DNA from: Symsagittifera roscoffensis
Taxonomy: Eukaryota > Xenacoelomorpha > Acoela > Convolutidae
NCBI RefSeq assembly: GCF_963678635.1
Contig: NC_087062.1
Span: 49,014,552-49,078,551, forward strand
Direction: 5' to 3'
DNA length: 64,000 nucleotides
Below the pieces are notes generated by a model that worked only from the letters and a program-made list of their open reading frames with translations, was not told where the DNA came from and did no database searches. Shown piece after piece: positions 30,666 to 41,600 of this stretch (its first letter is position 1; every line of letters starts with the position of its first letter). The position numbers and the translations under genes are program-made.

Positions 30666-31103
30666 ATGGACAATCAACAGATTACTGAGCTAACTAACCG
30701 ATGCAAGCATTTGAAACATCGGTTTAGGGGTATTTTCCAACCTAACTTGGCGTTTAGAACAATATTGAAACGCGACAAAACTTTTATGATAGTGAACGCA
30801 TCCAACTCAGACCAGCCAGGAACTTACTGGCTACTATTCGCTCAAACTGGTGGTCAAAGTTTCTTTGCAGATCCTCTTGGACAAGGACTACACAATTATA
30901 CCCATGTTTACAAATACATGAGATATTCTATTCATGAAGGAAACCAAATACTGATGAACAAGCCAATCCAATCAGCTAACTCGGTCTTGTGTGGACTTTA
31001 TTGTATTTATGTTGCTCATGTTATACTTTCATCCAAATTTCCTAAAGATTTCAAAAAAAACGGCCATGACATGATGCGTTTCGCTAAACATATGATGTTA
31101 TAA
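30666..31103 (+). CDS. Polinton-2 adenain-like protease, intact frame, His replaced
   Basis: The only uninterrupted hallmark gene of Polinton-2: 145 aa from ATG at 30666 to TAA. It has FFADPLG and CGLYCIYVAHV, the acid and Cys of the family. The His of GTHW is Tyr here (GTYW, codon TAC), a one-base change from CAC. Length matches the sister gene. As read it should lack protease activity, so its open frame may be chance or the protein may have another role. Confidence 0.82.
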   Translation: MDNQQITELTNRCKHLKHRFRGIFQPNLAFRTILKRDKTFMIVNASNSDQPGTYWLLFAQTGGQSFFADPLGQGLHNYTHVYKYMRYSIHEGNQILMNKPIQSANSVLCGLYCIYVAHVILSSKFPKDFKKNGHDMMRFAKHMML

Positions 31104-31221
31104 ATTTGTGATACAGATGATTTTCTATAATGATCCATAATTGACTTTTTTCCAATTTTTTTTTGTTTTTTTTTGCTAGAACACTTGCCTCTGGCGTTAT
31201 CGCAGGCTCTAAAAATCGTAT
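31104..31221. other. Short spacer
   Basis: Poly-T-rich sequence between convergent genes (protease and inverted gene X). No feature recognised. Confidence 0.4.
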
Positions 31222-31843
31222 TCAGAATTTAAATTTTTTTTCCATTATAGATTTAACAAACAAAGTATTTGAATTAATATCTAAACGACCATACTCACTC
31301 AAAATAATATCAATAACTTTAGAAAACTCGGCGGCATTATAACTATTCAAAATATTAATGAAGCGTTCAATTGTTACATTAGTGATTAAATCAGTTTGAG
31401 CTTGAATGGATCGAGTTTGTGAAGCAAAGCAAACTTGTGGCAATCTTTTTCGTAGAGAAGCACCACCGATGTCAGTTGAGTTGTTAATAGAATTGCTGTA
31501 GCTGACAGCAATTTTTAATTTTTCCATCAGGGGTCTCGATAGATGAAGTTTACTGCAACCCAATATTAGATGTTTGAAAGATGAGAGTAGACAAAGAACA
31601 ACGAAAGTGGTTGAAGTCATCTTATTCACTACGTCGACACAATCTTTTGTTACTTCGATGAGAACATGGATGTGGGGAGGACATTTTCGAGCAATTGGTC
31701 GCAAAACTCGTTGTGAATTGAATGGGTTGCAAATGCAAAAATTGTTGAGAGGCGTCAGGTTCATTGTTCAGAATAAAAAGTTTAAAATTCTTTCGAAATT
31801 TTTTCAAAACTTCAGGCGACTGCTCATCCATTGCTTCAACCAT
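31222..31843 (-). pseudogene. Polinton-2 gene X homologue, inverted
   Basis: The minus strand encodes VEAMDEQSPEVLKKFRKNF from ATG at 31843, then shifts register near 31770 and continues to 31222 with SKLHLSRPLMEKL and the C-terminal block IDIILSEYGRLDINSNTLF. These match the N- and C-terminal parts of 10949-11813. In Polinton-1 the gene lies before gene A on the late-gene strand; here it lies after the protease on the other strand. Confidence 0.65.
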
Positions 31844-32487
31844 TCTGCTGTTTAGTTCAAATTATTCAGACGTTTTTTTTTCTGTTTCAGGCGACTCTAC
31901 ATGAGTACACTTCTAGAAAGTTTCAGAAAAAAATGATATACACTAGAGCATATTACTCTCTGAGATTTAAATTTTCCGTTAGGGTCATAAATTGGTAAGG
32001 GGAGTGAGGTCACTCCTCTTTCGACCGAGAAATTCTTGATTCGAGTTATGACACTAAATTCTCGGGATTCACGTGTGGTCTATCGGTGACCTTGGCTATC
32101 ACAAACACAAGTATTTTCCGGTATTTGTGATGCAACATGGGGCAGCGCTATCATCCCTCCTACACCAGGCCTCTGTTTATATAAAACCTCGGCATATTTA
32201 TACTTCGTTCTGAAATCGGCCGCAAGCGCTATTTTGAAAAGTACATCTGCGCTTATCGCTATGGCGCACGTGCATTCCGTGAGTATAAAATCACTGTCGC
32301 TCACAAGGATGTTGTTCGAGTAGTGACTTGAATGATCAAAACATGATTCAGAAAACCATCTGAAAGCCATTGTTTTAAATTTCTTCCTCCGTTTCCATTT
32401 CCTCTGTTTCTCTTGCCAATTTTAGTTTTTTGATTATCAGATTTTCGAGTGGGTGAAACCTACTGCTACTCCATGGACAAAAATTTC

Positions 32488-32742
32488 CTAAGACGTCTCC
32501 GTCGTTTTCTCAGGATCGAGCAGATCGAGTTTAGATTCGGGAACGCATAATAGTCCATCTGGAGCGACCCAGTTCGATTCAGTATTGTCGCGATTGATCG
32601 ATTTGATGCTGGATTGGTCGACTTCCTGAATAGTCAGGACTGTTTCCTTTGGATCAACAGGCAGATCATGGAGGCATTCGAGTACTCGCAGATTTGTCAA
32701 TTCTTGCTCAAGCGACTGTTCCATTTCAGGTTCGAACTCCAC
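32488..32742 (-). other. Acidic frame downstream of gypsy integrase, copy A
   Basis: An 84-codon Glu/Asp/Leu-rich frame (SLEQELTNLRVLECLHDLPV) shared almost word for word with 37412-37735. It lies 3' of integrase in the element sense, where some gypsy elements carry an extra gene. No envelope features are seen. Confidence 0.4.
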
Positions 32743-33471
32743 TTCTGATACTGACCGCTCTTCAATCGTTCTGTCTCTCTATCTTCGACCGGGTTGATAT
32801 CATGCGAGATCATCATCTCATCTAGCCACACTATTGAAGTCATTATGTCATGTAGGGCTTTTTTGTCCACGACAAATTCATCACTAACGGTTGTACTTAT
32901 CCGCGTCTCTTCCTCTCTTTCTCTGTCGTGTTTCTATAGCCAACGAAAAATCAGGTTCTACTAATCTGCCGACTTCAGTTTGCTGCGTGTCATTCCAGTC
33001 CGCCTCAGCATAAGGCAGTGTTTCATCATTTACCTCTATCCGCGCAGTCAACTCCAGATCTAATGCCAGATCGAAATCATTCGCCGCCTCATTCCGGTTG
33101 TTTTTATTGCGTGTAGCCCTTTACTTGACCTCACAAGCGGGGTTCACTATCAAGTATTCATCCTCATGCATGTCTGCTTGGATGCAACAGTTTACTGACG
33201 AGGCGTTGTGTGGTTTGATAATTTCATAATGAGCAGGGCTTCCTGTGCTCAAAAGCAGAAGCGGCCACTTTGGTGTACTTCAGTTATTTGCAGTGGGCCA
33301 CGCCAATTTTTTAAGCAATTTCTTGGTTCCCTTTGGGTGAACTACTTCTTGGAAGACCCATCTTGAGTATGCTTTGGCGTCAGCGGTTCTTTTATCAAAT
33401 ATTCTCGTTTGCTTAATCGCCTGCTGTGGTGTTTCGTCGGCACAGATCATTCAGTTCCTGTTGATTTTTGA

Positions 33472-34319
33472 TCACATCACGTACGTATGTTTGCGCGCTG
33501 TCTTTTTACTGTCGTATTCGGGACAAAATAACGTCAACGGAAAAGCCTTCTCAAAATCTGCTAACATCATGTATGGGCTGATCCCTGTGCTGGAATGCTC
33601 TATACTGTTGTACGCGTCAATCACCTGCAGTACGTGCTTGTCCCAGTCGTCCATGTAACGTGAGCGATAAATTCTCAGCATGGAAACCAAAGCACACTTC
33701 TGCCTCTCAACCAGGCCGAGTGGACCTGTGCCATCTGTGACCTTTTTATCGACTCCTTTGTGAGGTCACCGACGAATGCCTTGCCGTTGTCTGACTGGAA
33801 CGTAATTGGACACCTGTGTCTAGCGATCCAGACCTTCAAATGATCAAATGATCACAAGATTCCTCCGCTAATGCTGTCATGCTCGGTACTGCATCTGCAT
33901 ATTTAGTGAATTGATCGATCATTACCAGTACTTGATTACAGCCCGTGGCCGTCATGCAAGATCTATTTGCACTGCTTCAGTGAAGCCTAACGACACTATC
34001 AACCTCAGAGGAATCTCAACTTCCTGGGGTCCTTCGTCTGTTGACATGACAAACACGCAGAGATCTACTTTTTGCAGGCCTTCTTCAAGCCAGGCCATTG
34101 GAACCGCTCCTGTATCCTGTTGTAAGCTATGTCCAGTGCCTGATAACCCAATTTGTTATGTGAGCCAAACAACAATTCAGTTTGGTGAAGCTGTGGTAAC
34201 ACTATCGAATTATGTTTATGGAGGACTTTGTATTCCTCTTTGCATTTGCAGGCCACGATTCCGTATTTGTTCAGATACAACAAATCCTTTCTTTTCACAT
34301 AAAATTTGAAATGGACCAC
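33472..34319 (-). pseudogene. Gypsy integrase remnant, copy A
   Basis: Minus-strand pieces in order: HHCC-type finger region (HKHNSIVLPQLHQTELLFGS, QERFQWPGLKKACKK, 34319-34065); core remnants with an IDQ-type first Asp and SDNGKAF equivalent (about 33920-33780); GLVERQK with the Glu; then AYNSIEHSSTGISPYMM (33600). A further frame at 34216-34437 holds SGPFQIL, the GPY/F module. Confidence 0.72.
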
Positions 34320-34449
34320 TCCTTTTCTTTAGCAATTTTTTGGTTTCTTTTAAGGGAACTACCTCTTGGAAGACCAGGAATTTCACTTTTCGGCTGGGCG
34401 GCAATTTTCTCCTTGCTTGATGACGGACGTTCGTCAATGGTATCGTATT

Positions 34450-35433
34450 TATACGTCACTGGGCAACCCCTCAAGATCTATATGCCTCAGTGTGGTGGCA
34501 GAGCTGAATTGCTCCTCTTCCATCTTTAGCCAACCCACGCCCCATTATCGGTACCACCCGAATACTGTGAGCTCGTACCCAGTGAGCATTCTCATTTCAA
34601 CTGCGCGGCAGGTCAACATGCTTATATTGAGGTTCGAGGCCATATTCACCTTGTATCGTCCCCAAGCGCTGTATCGGTTCACATCAATGCACTGGTTTTA
34701 TCTGTGTTGATGACCGCTGTCGGGTCTGCTTGTGAACCGCCTTGAGCTGCTGGGGTCACCACAGATTGATTCGCAGAGTTAGTAGTCGCCTGCAAGTCGT
34801 CAGCAATTGTCAATCTTTGCTCCGACTGGGCTCTCCAAGGACTGACCTACAGGAGCGGGGACGGTCACCAATCTCTCTCTAACGTCTGAGCTAGGAGTGG
34901 ACTGATTTACACTCGCTTCTGTGGCCAAGGGTACGAGAGGATCTGCCAGTTCTTGGGGTACTCATGTCTTTATCCTGCTGGTGGACCACTACGTGTTAAC
35001 TATCAGTGAGTGAGCCATCGTCTGAGTTCAGAGGAATGGTTCAGTAGACTACGAGCTTTGGTCAGTACTTCTCTTTTAGTTCGTTAATTAGGCAAATCAG
35101 CAGGGGTTATCACCTCACCTCCGGTGTAACCGGCTTTCTTAAAACGTCGCTTGCTCCTATCATTTCCATCTTTCTGACCACCTGCGCCACACAGGCTTCA
35201 TCAAAAGAGATAGCGTTGATTTGGCCTACACAACTTTTTCTACCATATCTTTTATCAGGCTAACCCCGATGACCAAATGGTGATTTCTCGTTGGTTGGGG
35301 CAGATGAACTACTGCAGGGTTTCAGGTCATGCCGTTCAGGCACGCCCTAGGATGGTCCGCGGCGACTAGGCCAAAGGTCCTCCGAGTGCTGAGGTTTTTA
35401 CTAAGGTCATTCACGCGTGACCTTACTCTGGCT
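34450..35433 (-). other. Unassigned interior of gypsy fragment A
   Basis: On the minus strand around 34700-34440 a frame with few stops reads NRYSAWGRYKVNMASNLNIS and continues. I see no protease or reverse transcriptase motif, so it is unassigned. Confidence 0.3.
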
Positions 35434-35868
35434 TCACTCGTTACCGGACCGGCCAGTTCTGGGGAGTCCATCTTCCTCTCTCTCGCTCCTAGCGGGTGAC
35501 TGGTTCATGCGCTGGGAAGGAACGATCCTACCCAAACTCTTGTATCGCGCTCTATGTACCTCCTGTATCGTTGCCTTGGCCACTTGCTCAAATGTTTCTC
35601 GAAACTCAGGTGCCAGGTAGTTGTCTGAGAGGTTCCTTTTCGTGTTTCTGGCATTTGCGGGCCAGCTCATTCGTGGCAAAGCCACAGCTTCAGTCGGCTT
35701 ATAGTGCTTCTGAAGCTTCGCCTTAGAGGTCGTATCTGAGTTCATAGTTGCCAGAATGTCCCATGACAACTTGTTCACCCTCGCGTTATACAGTTCCCTC
35801 AAATGCTTCATCTCTTCTTTGATGTCTCGCTTGTCTCTGCTGTCTGGATCTGTCTCGTTCATCTTCAC
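35434..35868 (-). other. Possible gag-like open frame
   Basis: A 144-codon charged frame with a Lys/Glu-rich start and SWPANARNTKRNLSDNYLAP. It lies towards the 5' side of gypsy fragment A, where gag is expected. No zinc knuckle is present and similarity is not recognised. Confidence 0.3.
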
Positions 35869-36260
35869 CTTCTTCGACGGTGGAGCGGCAATAGGAAAAT
35901 CCGCAAATTATGTAGGGCGCGGCCCATCGCGTGATCTCTTTGATCAATAGAGAGACTGTGTGGAGGAGTTGGGGTGGAGTGGCAAAGGCATCTCCCCTAA
36001 ACTAGAAACCCTCCCCTAGCCTACAGACCGTCTCTCCAACGTCGCTGTCGCATGAGCCAGCTGCCCCTTTCAGCAGTACCGGAATCGACACAGACCAACA
36101 TCGAAACTATATCCGGGGGGCATTCCGCACGGTCCCCTCTCCCGCCAGCGTTCAACAATGCGACTGTGTACATAGCCAGCTCCGGATCCCATCCTCTAGT
36201 CCGAGTTCATAAGATCTTAGTGTCGCTCATCTTTTTTCTTCTTGATTCTTCCTGATTCTG

Positions 36261-36738
36261 ATTTCAAATGACAAAAAAACATATGTTTGATCAATCATAT
36301 GTTTGGTCGATTTGAAAAACAAGTCACAACTCAGAAACTGTTAATCAACCTGATTTATCTCAGCAAAATTACATCATCACATCATTTGCATCTTTTAAAA
36401 CAGTCAAATGATATTTTTCTTCTTTGATCTTAAAAACTAATACCACGGTGGATCATCCACCTACCTTAAAAACACCGGATTATGTCAGTAAAAGGATTTC
36501 ATCCTCTCACATATGCATCTGGACTAGTCATGAACTTAATCGGTTCATGAAATTAACCGCACAGAACAAAGTGTGGTAACATAACGCATAATTATATAGT
36601 TCTAACCTACAATGACAAAGTAAGACCTAGTGTTTTGCCATACCCTAATGCCTAGATCCTGAATTCTGAAAACCTACTCAAAAAACTCCTCATCCTAATT
36701 GAGGCGTTAGTAAATGCTAACATAGTACTTCTTATGCG
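36261..36738. other. Spacer between gypsy fragments
   Basis: AT-rich with no frame of note. It may contain long terminal repeat sequence, but I found no matching second copy. Confidence 0.3.
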
Positions 36739-37411
36739 AGTACACTTCTAGAAAGTTTGAGAAAAAAAATGACATACACTAGAGCATATTACTCTCTGGG
36801 ATGTAAATTTTCCGTTAGGGTCATATATTGGTAAGGAGAATGAGGTCACTCCTCTTTTGACCAAGAAATCCTTGCTTCGAGTTATGGCACTAAAATCTCG
36901 GGATTCAAGTGTGGTCTATCGGTGACCTTAACTATCAAAAACACAAGTATTTTCCCGGTATTTGTGATGCAACATGGAGCAGTGCTATCATCCCTCCTAC
37001 ATCAGGCCTCTGGTTATATAAAACCTCGGTATTTTTATACTTCCGTCTGAAGTTGGCCGCAAGCGCTATTTTGAAAAGTACATCCGCGGTTATCGCTATG
37101 GCGCACGTGCACTCCGTGAGTATAAAATCACTGTCGCTCAAAATGACGTTGTTCGAGTAGTAATTTGTTGAAGAAAGATCAGATGTTGTTTAAGAAAGAT
37201 CAAAACATGATTCAAAAAGATATCTGAAAGCCGTTTTTTTAAGTTTCTTCCTCCATTTCCATTTCCTCTGTTTCTCTTGCTAATTTTAGTTTTTTGATTA
37301 TCAGATTTTCGAGTGGGTGAAACCTACCGCTACTCCATGGACAAAAAATTCCTACGACGTCTCCGTCGATTTCTCAGGATTGAGCAGATCGAGTTTAGAT
37401 TTGGGAACGCA

Positions 37412-37735
37412 TTATAGTCCATCTGGAGCGACCCAGTTCGATTCAGTATTGTCGCGATTGATCGATTTGATGCTGGATTGATCGACTTTATGAATCGTCA
37501 GGACTGTCTCCTTTGGATCAACAGGCAGATCATGGAGGCATTCGAGTACTCGCAGATCTGTCAATTCTTGCTCAAGCGACTGTTTCATTTCAGGTTTGAA
37601 CACCACTTCTGATACTGATCTATCTTCAACCCGTTCTGTCTCTCTATCTTCGACAGGGTTGATATCATGCGAGTTCATTATCTCATCTAGCCAAACTATT
37701 GAAGTCATTGTGTCATGTGGGGCTTTTTTGTCCAC
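37412..37735 (-). other. Acidic frame downstream of gypsy integrase, copy B
   Basis: A 107-codon frame homologous to 32488-32742, with the same LRVLECLHDLPVDPKE core and a longer N-terminus. Retention of this frame in both copies hints at a coding role. Confidence 0.4.
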
Positions 37736-38320
37736 GACAAATTCATCACTAACGGTTGTACTTATCCGCGTCTCTTCCCCTCTTTCTCTGTCGTGTTTCT
37801 ATAGCCAACGAAAAATCAGGTTTTACTCATTTGCTGACTTCAGTTTGCTGCGTGTCATTCCAGTCCGCCTCAGCATAAGGGAGTGTTTCATCATTTACCT
37901 CTATCCGCGCAGTCAACTCCAGATCTAATGGGAGATCGAAATCATTCGCCGCCTCAATCCGGTCGTTTTTTTGCGTGTAGCCCTTTACTTGACGTCACAA
38001 GCTGGTTCACCATCAAGTATTCATCCTCATTCAAGTCTGCTGGGATGCAACAGTTTTCCGACGAGCCGTTGTGTGGTTTGATAATTTCATAATGAGCAGG
38101 GCTTCCTGTGCTCAAAAGCGCGGCCACTCAGGTATACTTCGGTTTTTTGCAGTGGGCCATGCCAAATTTCTAAGCAATTTGTTGGTTCCCTTTGGGGGAA
38201 CTACCTCTTGGAAGAAAAAAAACTGAGTATGCTTTGGCGTCAGCGGTCTTTTTATCAAAAATTCTCTTTCGCTTAATCTGTGCCTGCTGTGGTGTTTCGT
38301 CGGCACAGATCATTCAGTTC

Positions 38321-39166
38321 CTAGTGAATTTCGATCACATCATGTACGTATGTTTGCGGCGCTGTCTTTTTCCCGTCGTATTCGGGATAAAATGACGTCA
38401 ACGGAAAGCCTTCTCGTAATCTGCTAACATCATGTATGGGCTGATCCCTGTGCTGGACTGCTCTATACTGTTGTACGCGTCCATCGCCTGCAGTAAGTAC
38501 TTGTCCCAGTCGTTCATTTAACGTGAGCAAAAAATTCTCACCATAGAAACCAAAGCACATTTCTGCCTCTCAACCAGGCCGAGTGGGCCTGTGCCACCTG
38601 TGACTTTTTAATCAACTCCTTTGTGAGGTCACCGACGAATGCCTTGCGGTTGTCTGACTGGAACGTAATTGGACACTCGTGTCTAGCAATCCTGACCTTA
38701 ATCAAATGATCACAAGATTTCTCCGCTAATGCTGTCATGCTTGGTACTGCTTCTGCGTATTTAGTGAATTGATCGATCATTACCAGTACTTGATTACAGC
38801 CCGTGGCCGTCACGCAAGGTCTATTTGCACTGCTTCAGTGAAGCCTAACGACACTATCAACCTCAGAGGAAAACTCAACTTCCTGGGGTCCTTCGTCTGT
38901 TGACATGACAAACACGCAGAGATCTACTTTTTGCAGGCCTTCTTCAAGCCAGGCCATTGGAACCGCTCCTTTATCCTGTTGTAAGCTATGTCCGGTGCCT
39001 GATAACCCATTTTGTTAGGTGAGCCAAACAACAATTCAGTTTGGTGAAGCTGTGGCAACACTATCGAATTATGTTTATGGAGGACTTTGCATTTGCAGGC
39101 CACGATTCGGTATTTGTTCAGATACAACAAATCCTTCCTTTTCACATAAAATTTGAAATGGACCAC
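38321..39166 (-). pseudogene. Gypsy integrase remnant, copy B
   Basis: The finger region 39166-38924 (HKHNSIVLPQLHQTELLFGS), core segment 38813-38538 with MIDQFTKYAEAVPSM (first Asp) and QSDNRKAF (second Asp), then, after a shift, GLVERQK and AYNSIEHSSTGISPYMM. Breaks occur at the finger/core junction and within the core. Confidence 0.78.
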
Positions 39167-40665
39167 GCCATTTCTTTAAAAAAATTTTGGTTTCCTTAAA
39201 GGGAACTACCTCTTGGAAGACCCAAACAAGTATGCTTTGGCATCAGCGGTCTTTTTATCATATATCTTTCTTGTTTTGCTTGACCTGCGCCTGCTGTGTG
39301 TTTTGTCGGCACAGATCATTCACTTCCTGTTGCTTTTTCATGACATCACGTACGTATGTTTGCGACGCCGTCTTTCTCCCTTCGTATTTGGGATAAAAGA
39401 ACGTCAAGAAAATGAAGCTCGTTTCGCTTTTGGTGCAACCTGTACTTTCGACTTCCAAGTCACCTTTATTTACTGCTCCATTCTCTATCCATCTCTTCAA
39501 ATTGCTCGTCATTCCATCAGTTCTTTGAGCTCTTAGGAGATCCGATAGTCGGTATCTGTCCTTCAAGTAGGTTTTTTTTTGTTCAGTTGTGCGCTAGTTA
39601 TCTTAAAAGCATAAACCATTTCTATAATTTTGACACACCCTATCTTCTTCATAGGTGTCGTTTTCTGTTCTAAAAGTTCCAGATGATGCGGACGACCGTA
39701 GCATGCGGAAGTAACTTAGTTGGACGTTTCGATACTGCTATCAGTTCACGTTCATCTGCGACATGGTCGACTACAGTACCTTCTTCATCGGAGGTTTATC
39801 TGTCTCGATCTCGGTTTTGGTGCATTTTTCTGTCCAACCCGCGTTCTTTCCACTCCACTAGTACGGAACGAATTACTATTTATGACACGTCTGAGTTGGA
39901 AGTCGTCTTTCGCTTGTTTTTCCTCTCTTGGGGATTGGAATGATCACTCGAATAGTCTGAGCCGGAAAGTCGCACTCGGGACTATTCATCATGTTCCTTG
40001 ACTCCCTGGACAAAACTCTTTCCCAGGATCGCTCTGTCTTTGACTCTCTGACAATGCTTCATGGCGGGGCCTGATGATGGCCGGCTCCCCGGACAGTTCC
40101 GTCCTGATCATCTTCTTGAGTGGGCTTCCCGGACGAATTTTCGTATCCGAAAGAGCACTCCGAGCACGGCTCGTACTCCATCTTCGTATCAACGAACTGG
40201 ACCCTCCTTTTCATGCTAGTTTTCAGATTGAAACAACTCCTTCGAACGTGCTGAGTGCTGGCCTGTTGTTGATATTAATTGTAGGATGTCTTCAACAGGA
40301 CATCTTACGGTATACGGTATTGAGTTCACTAATTGGTTTACTAATGATCGGCAATCCCGTTCGACACCCCCGACTCCGGATCACTACCGGTCAAATCTCC
40401 GTGTTCTCCGTGACATTCTTTCTTCGCATCGTTTCCATCCTTTCATGGTCTTGCCTTTCAACTTCTCTGTCGAGTAGATTGCGAAGTTTTTGCATGACAA
40501 CCGGTGCCACATTCACAGTTTTGTTCAGCATCGCTATGCTATTTATGCCCCGTCTGGTAGTCTGGTAAGTTCTTGTTGTACCAGATTGGAGCGCAGCAAC
40601 AAGTCCGATGGAACTGGGTCCCATCTCCCCAAAATCTTTATTTCGGAGTTGTCTGAATGGAAATT

Positions 40666-41116
40666 TCAGGTGTCCTGGTATGGGATGCCCTGAATTGTCA
40701 ACGCATCTGGTGAGCGGAAGTTCAAACTAGGTATCTTTATCTGAAAAAGAAAAACCGTCCTGAATTTCTGCTTTGTTAGCCTGTTTTTTTCCAGTCGCTC
40801 ATAAAACTCCGTCTTCTTACTCAGGCTATCGGCGTTTTGGTGTTTGTCGCGAGTCCGGTGCACTATGATCAAGTGATAGCCAAGGAGACCTACTAATCAG
40901 TAACCAAAAAATTTTTTGATCCATCGACTATGTTTTCAGCCAAGCGCTCGGTTATCAACGCGTAGTTTAAAGGGAGATCTCCCTAAACAACCTCTATTCA
41001 ACAAAAAGGATCGCCGCGAGCATTTCCGCCTTCGCTGCACCGTATTTCAATTCGGTATATTTAAGTACTTTACTACCATAAGCTATGGGCCGAAGATCTA
41101 CTATGGGGCGGAGAAG
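40666..41116 (-). pseudogene. Gypsy RNase H remnant and start of linker
   Basis: From about 41110 leftwards the minus strand reads RPIAYGSKVLKYTELKYGAA (RNase H catalytic region), then SAWLKT and IIVHRTRDKHQNADSLSKK, the RNase H end typical of Ty3/gypsy. Stops interrupt at about 40990 to 40890. The linker to integrase continues leftwards through 40391-40624. Confidence 0.75.
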
Positions 41117-41560
41117 TTAACCCAATTTGAGAAAACTGGATCATTACGTGAAGATTTCATTTAGCTGGCAAATCTGACGATCAAAGTACACTTTCGAAAC
41201 TAGAAGTCGAACACATTTTTCGTGCTCTTGACATTTTTGCTGTTCAATAATGAAGCCTTGCCTTCCCTTCCTTTTAACAATGGAAATGCACCAAATTTAA
41301 AAAATATTCTAATAATTATAATTAAGCGTGAACAATTATAATTAAGCGTGAACAAGTTTTAGATCTTTTTCTTGAAAAAAAGTAATACAATCAACAAAAC
41401 ATAGATAAGAGTTTTCACTACGATCCATACTCTCAATAAAAGTTGCATGAAGCACAAGCAAAATCCGTGATGTGGTAACTAAGTCGATAAAGAAAGTCAG
41501 ACAATTCAATTTTACCGGAAACTTCAATTAGATACAATATACTCAAAACAAAAAACAAAA
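41117..41560 (-). repeat. SINE-body copy, truncated by gypsy
   Basis: Begins with AACCCAATTTGAGAAAACTG, shared with copies near 45970, 46300 and 52010. It includes the 20-bp direct repeat ATTATAATTAAGCGTGAACA twice at 41322-41355. Its left part is replaced by gypsy fragment B. Confidence 0.6.
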
Positions 41561-41600
41561 AACCGGTCGGGACTCGAACCTAGAACCCTAGGGTGGAATT
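41561..41600 (-). repeat. tRNA-like 3' half (SINE head)
   Basis: The minus strand has GGTTCGAGTCC, a consensus B box, followed by CGACCGG. The 5' half of a tRNA is not recognisable. Best read as the head of a tRNA-derived SINE. Confidence 0.45.

Larger units (their letters stand above)
23340..31845. mobile_element. Second, decayed Polinton (Polinton-2), ends not found
   Basis: From gene A (24018) to the protease (31103) the gene order equals that of Polinton-1: gene A, gene B, LPxE gene, LPNP membrane protein, ATPase, small protein, LIP protein, integrase, penton, core, capsid, protease. Protein similarity is moderate, so this is a different Polinton lineage, not a duplicate. Nearly every gene has several stops and shifts. 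No polymerase, terminal inverted repeat or target duplication is visible. A homologue of gene X lies inverted at the right end. The left limit is set before the first frame and is approximate; the right limit adjoins the gypsy repeat at 31901. Confidence 0.88.
31901..36260 (-). mobile_element. Ty3/gypsy-type retrotransposon fragment A
   Basis: Starts at GAGTACACTTCTAGAAAG and is directly repeated, at high similarity, with 36739-39200 for its first 2.5 kb. The minus strand encodes integrase pieces (HHCC finger, core, GPF module). The interval 34450-36260 differs from copy B and may hold the 5' part (a possible gag at 35434-35868). LTRs could not be delimited. Frames are broken throughout. Confidence 0.75.
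36739..41116 (-). mobile_element. Ty3/gypsy-type retrotransposon fragment B
   Basis: Same left end as copy A (GAGTACACTTCTAGAAAG). Read on the minus strand from the right: RNase H, a long linker, integrase finger, integrase core, then 3' sequence. It is cut at about 41116 in RNase H, where a different dispersed repeat takes over, so reverse transcriptase and gag are missing. An internal block of post-core sequence is duplicated at about 39260-39400. Confidence 0.8.

Noticed and set aside
33374..34710. Plus-strand frames that look membrane-like
   Set aside because: Antisense to gypsy integrase fragments that have clear catalytic and finger motifs.
39683..40693. Plus-strand frames up to 164 codons
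   Set aside because: They lie opposite minus-strand gypsy RNase H-integrase linker sequence and are hydrophobic shadows without motifs.
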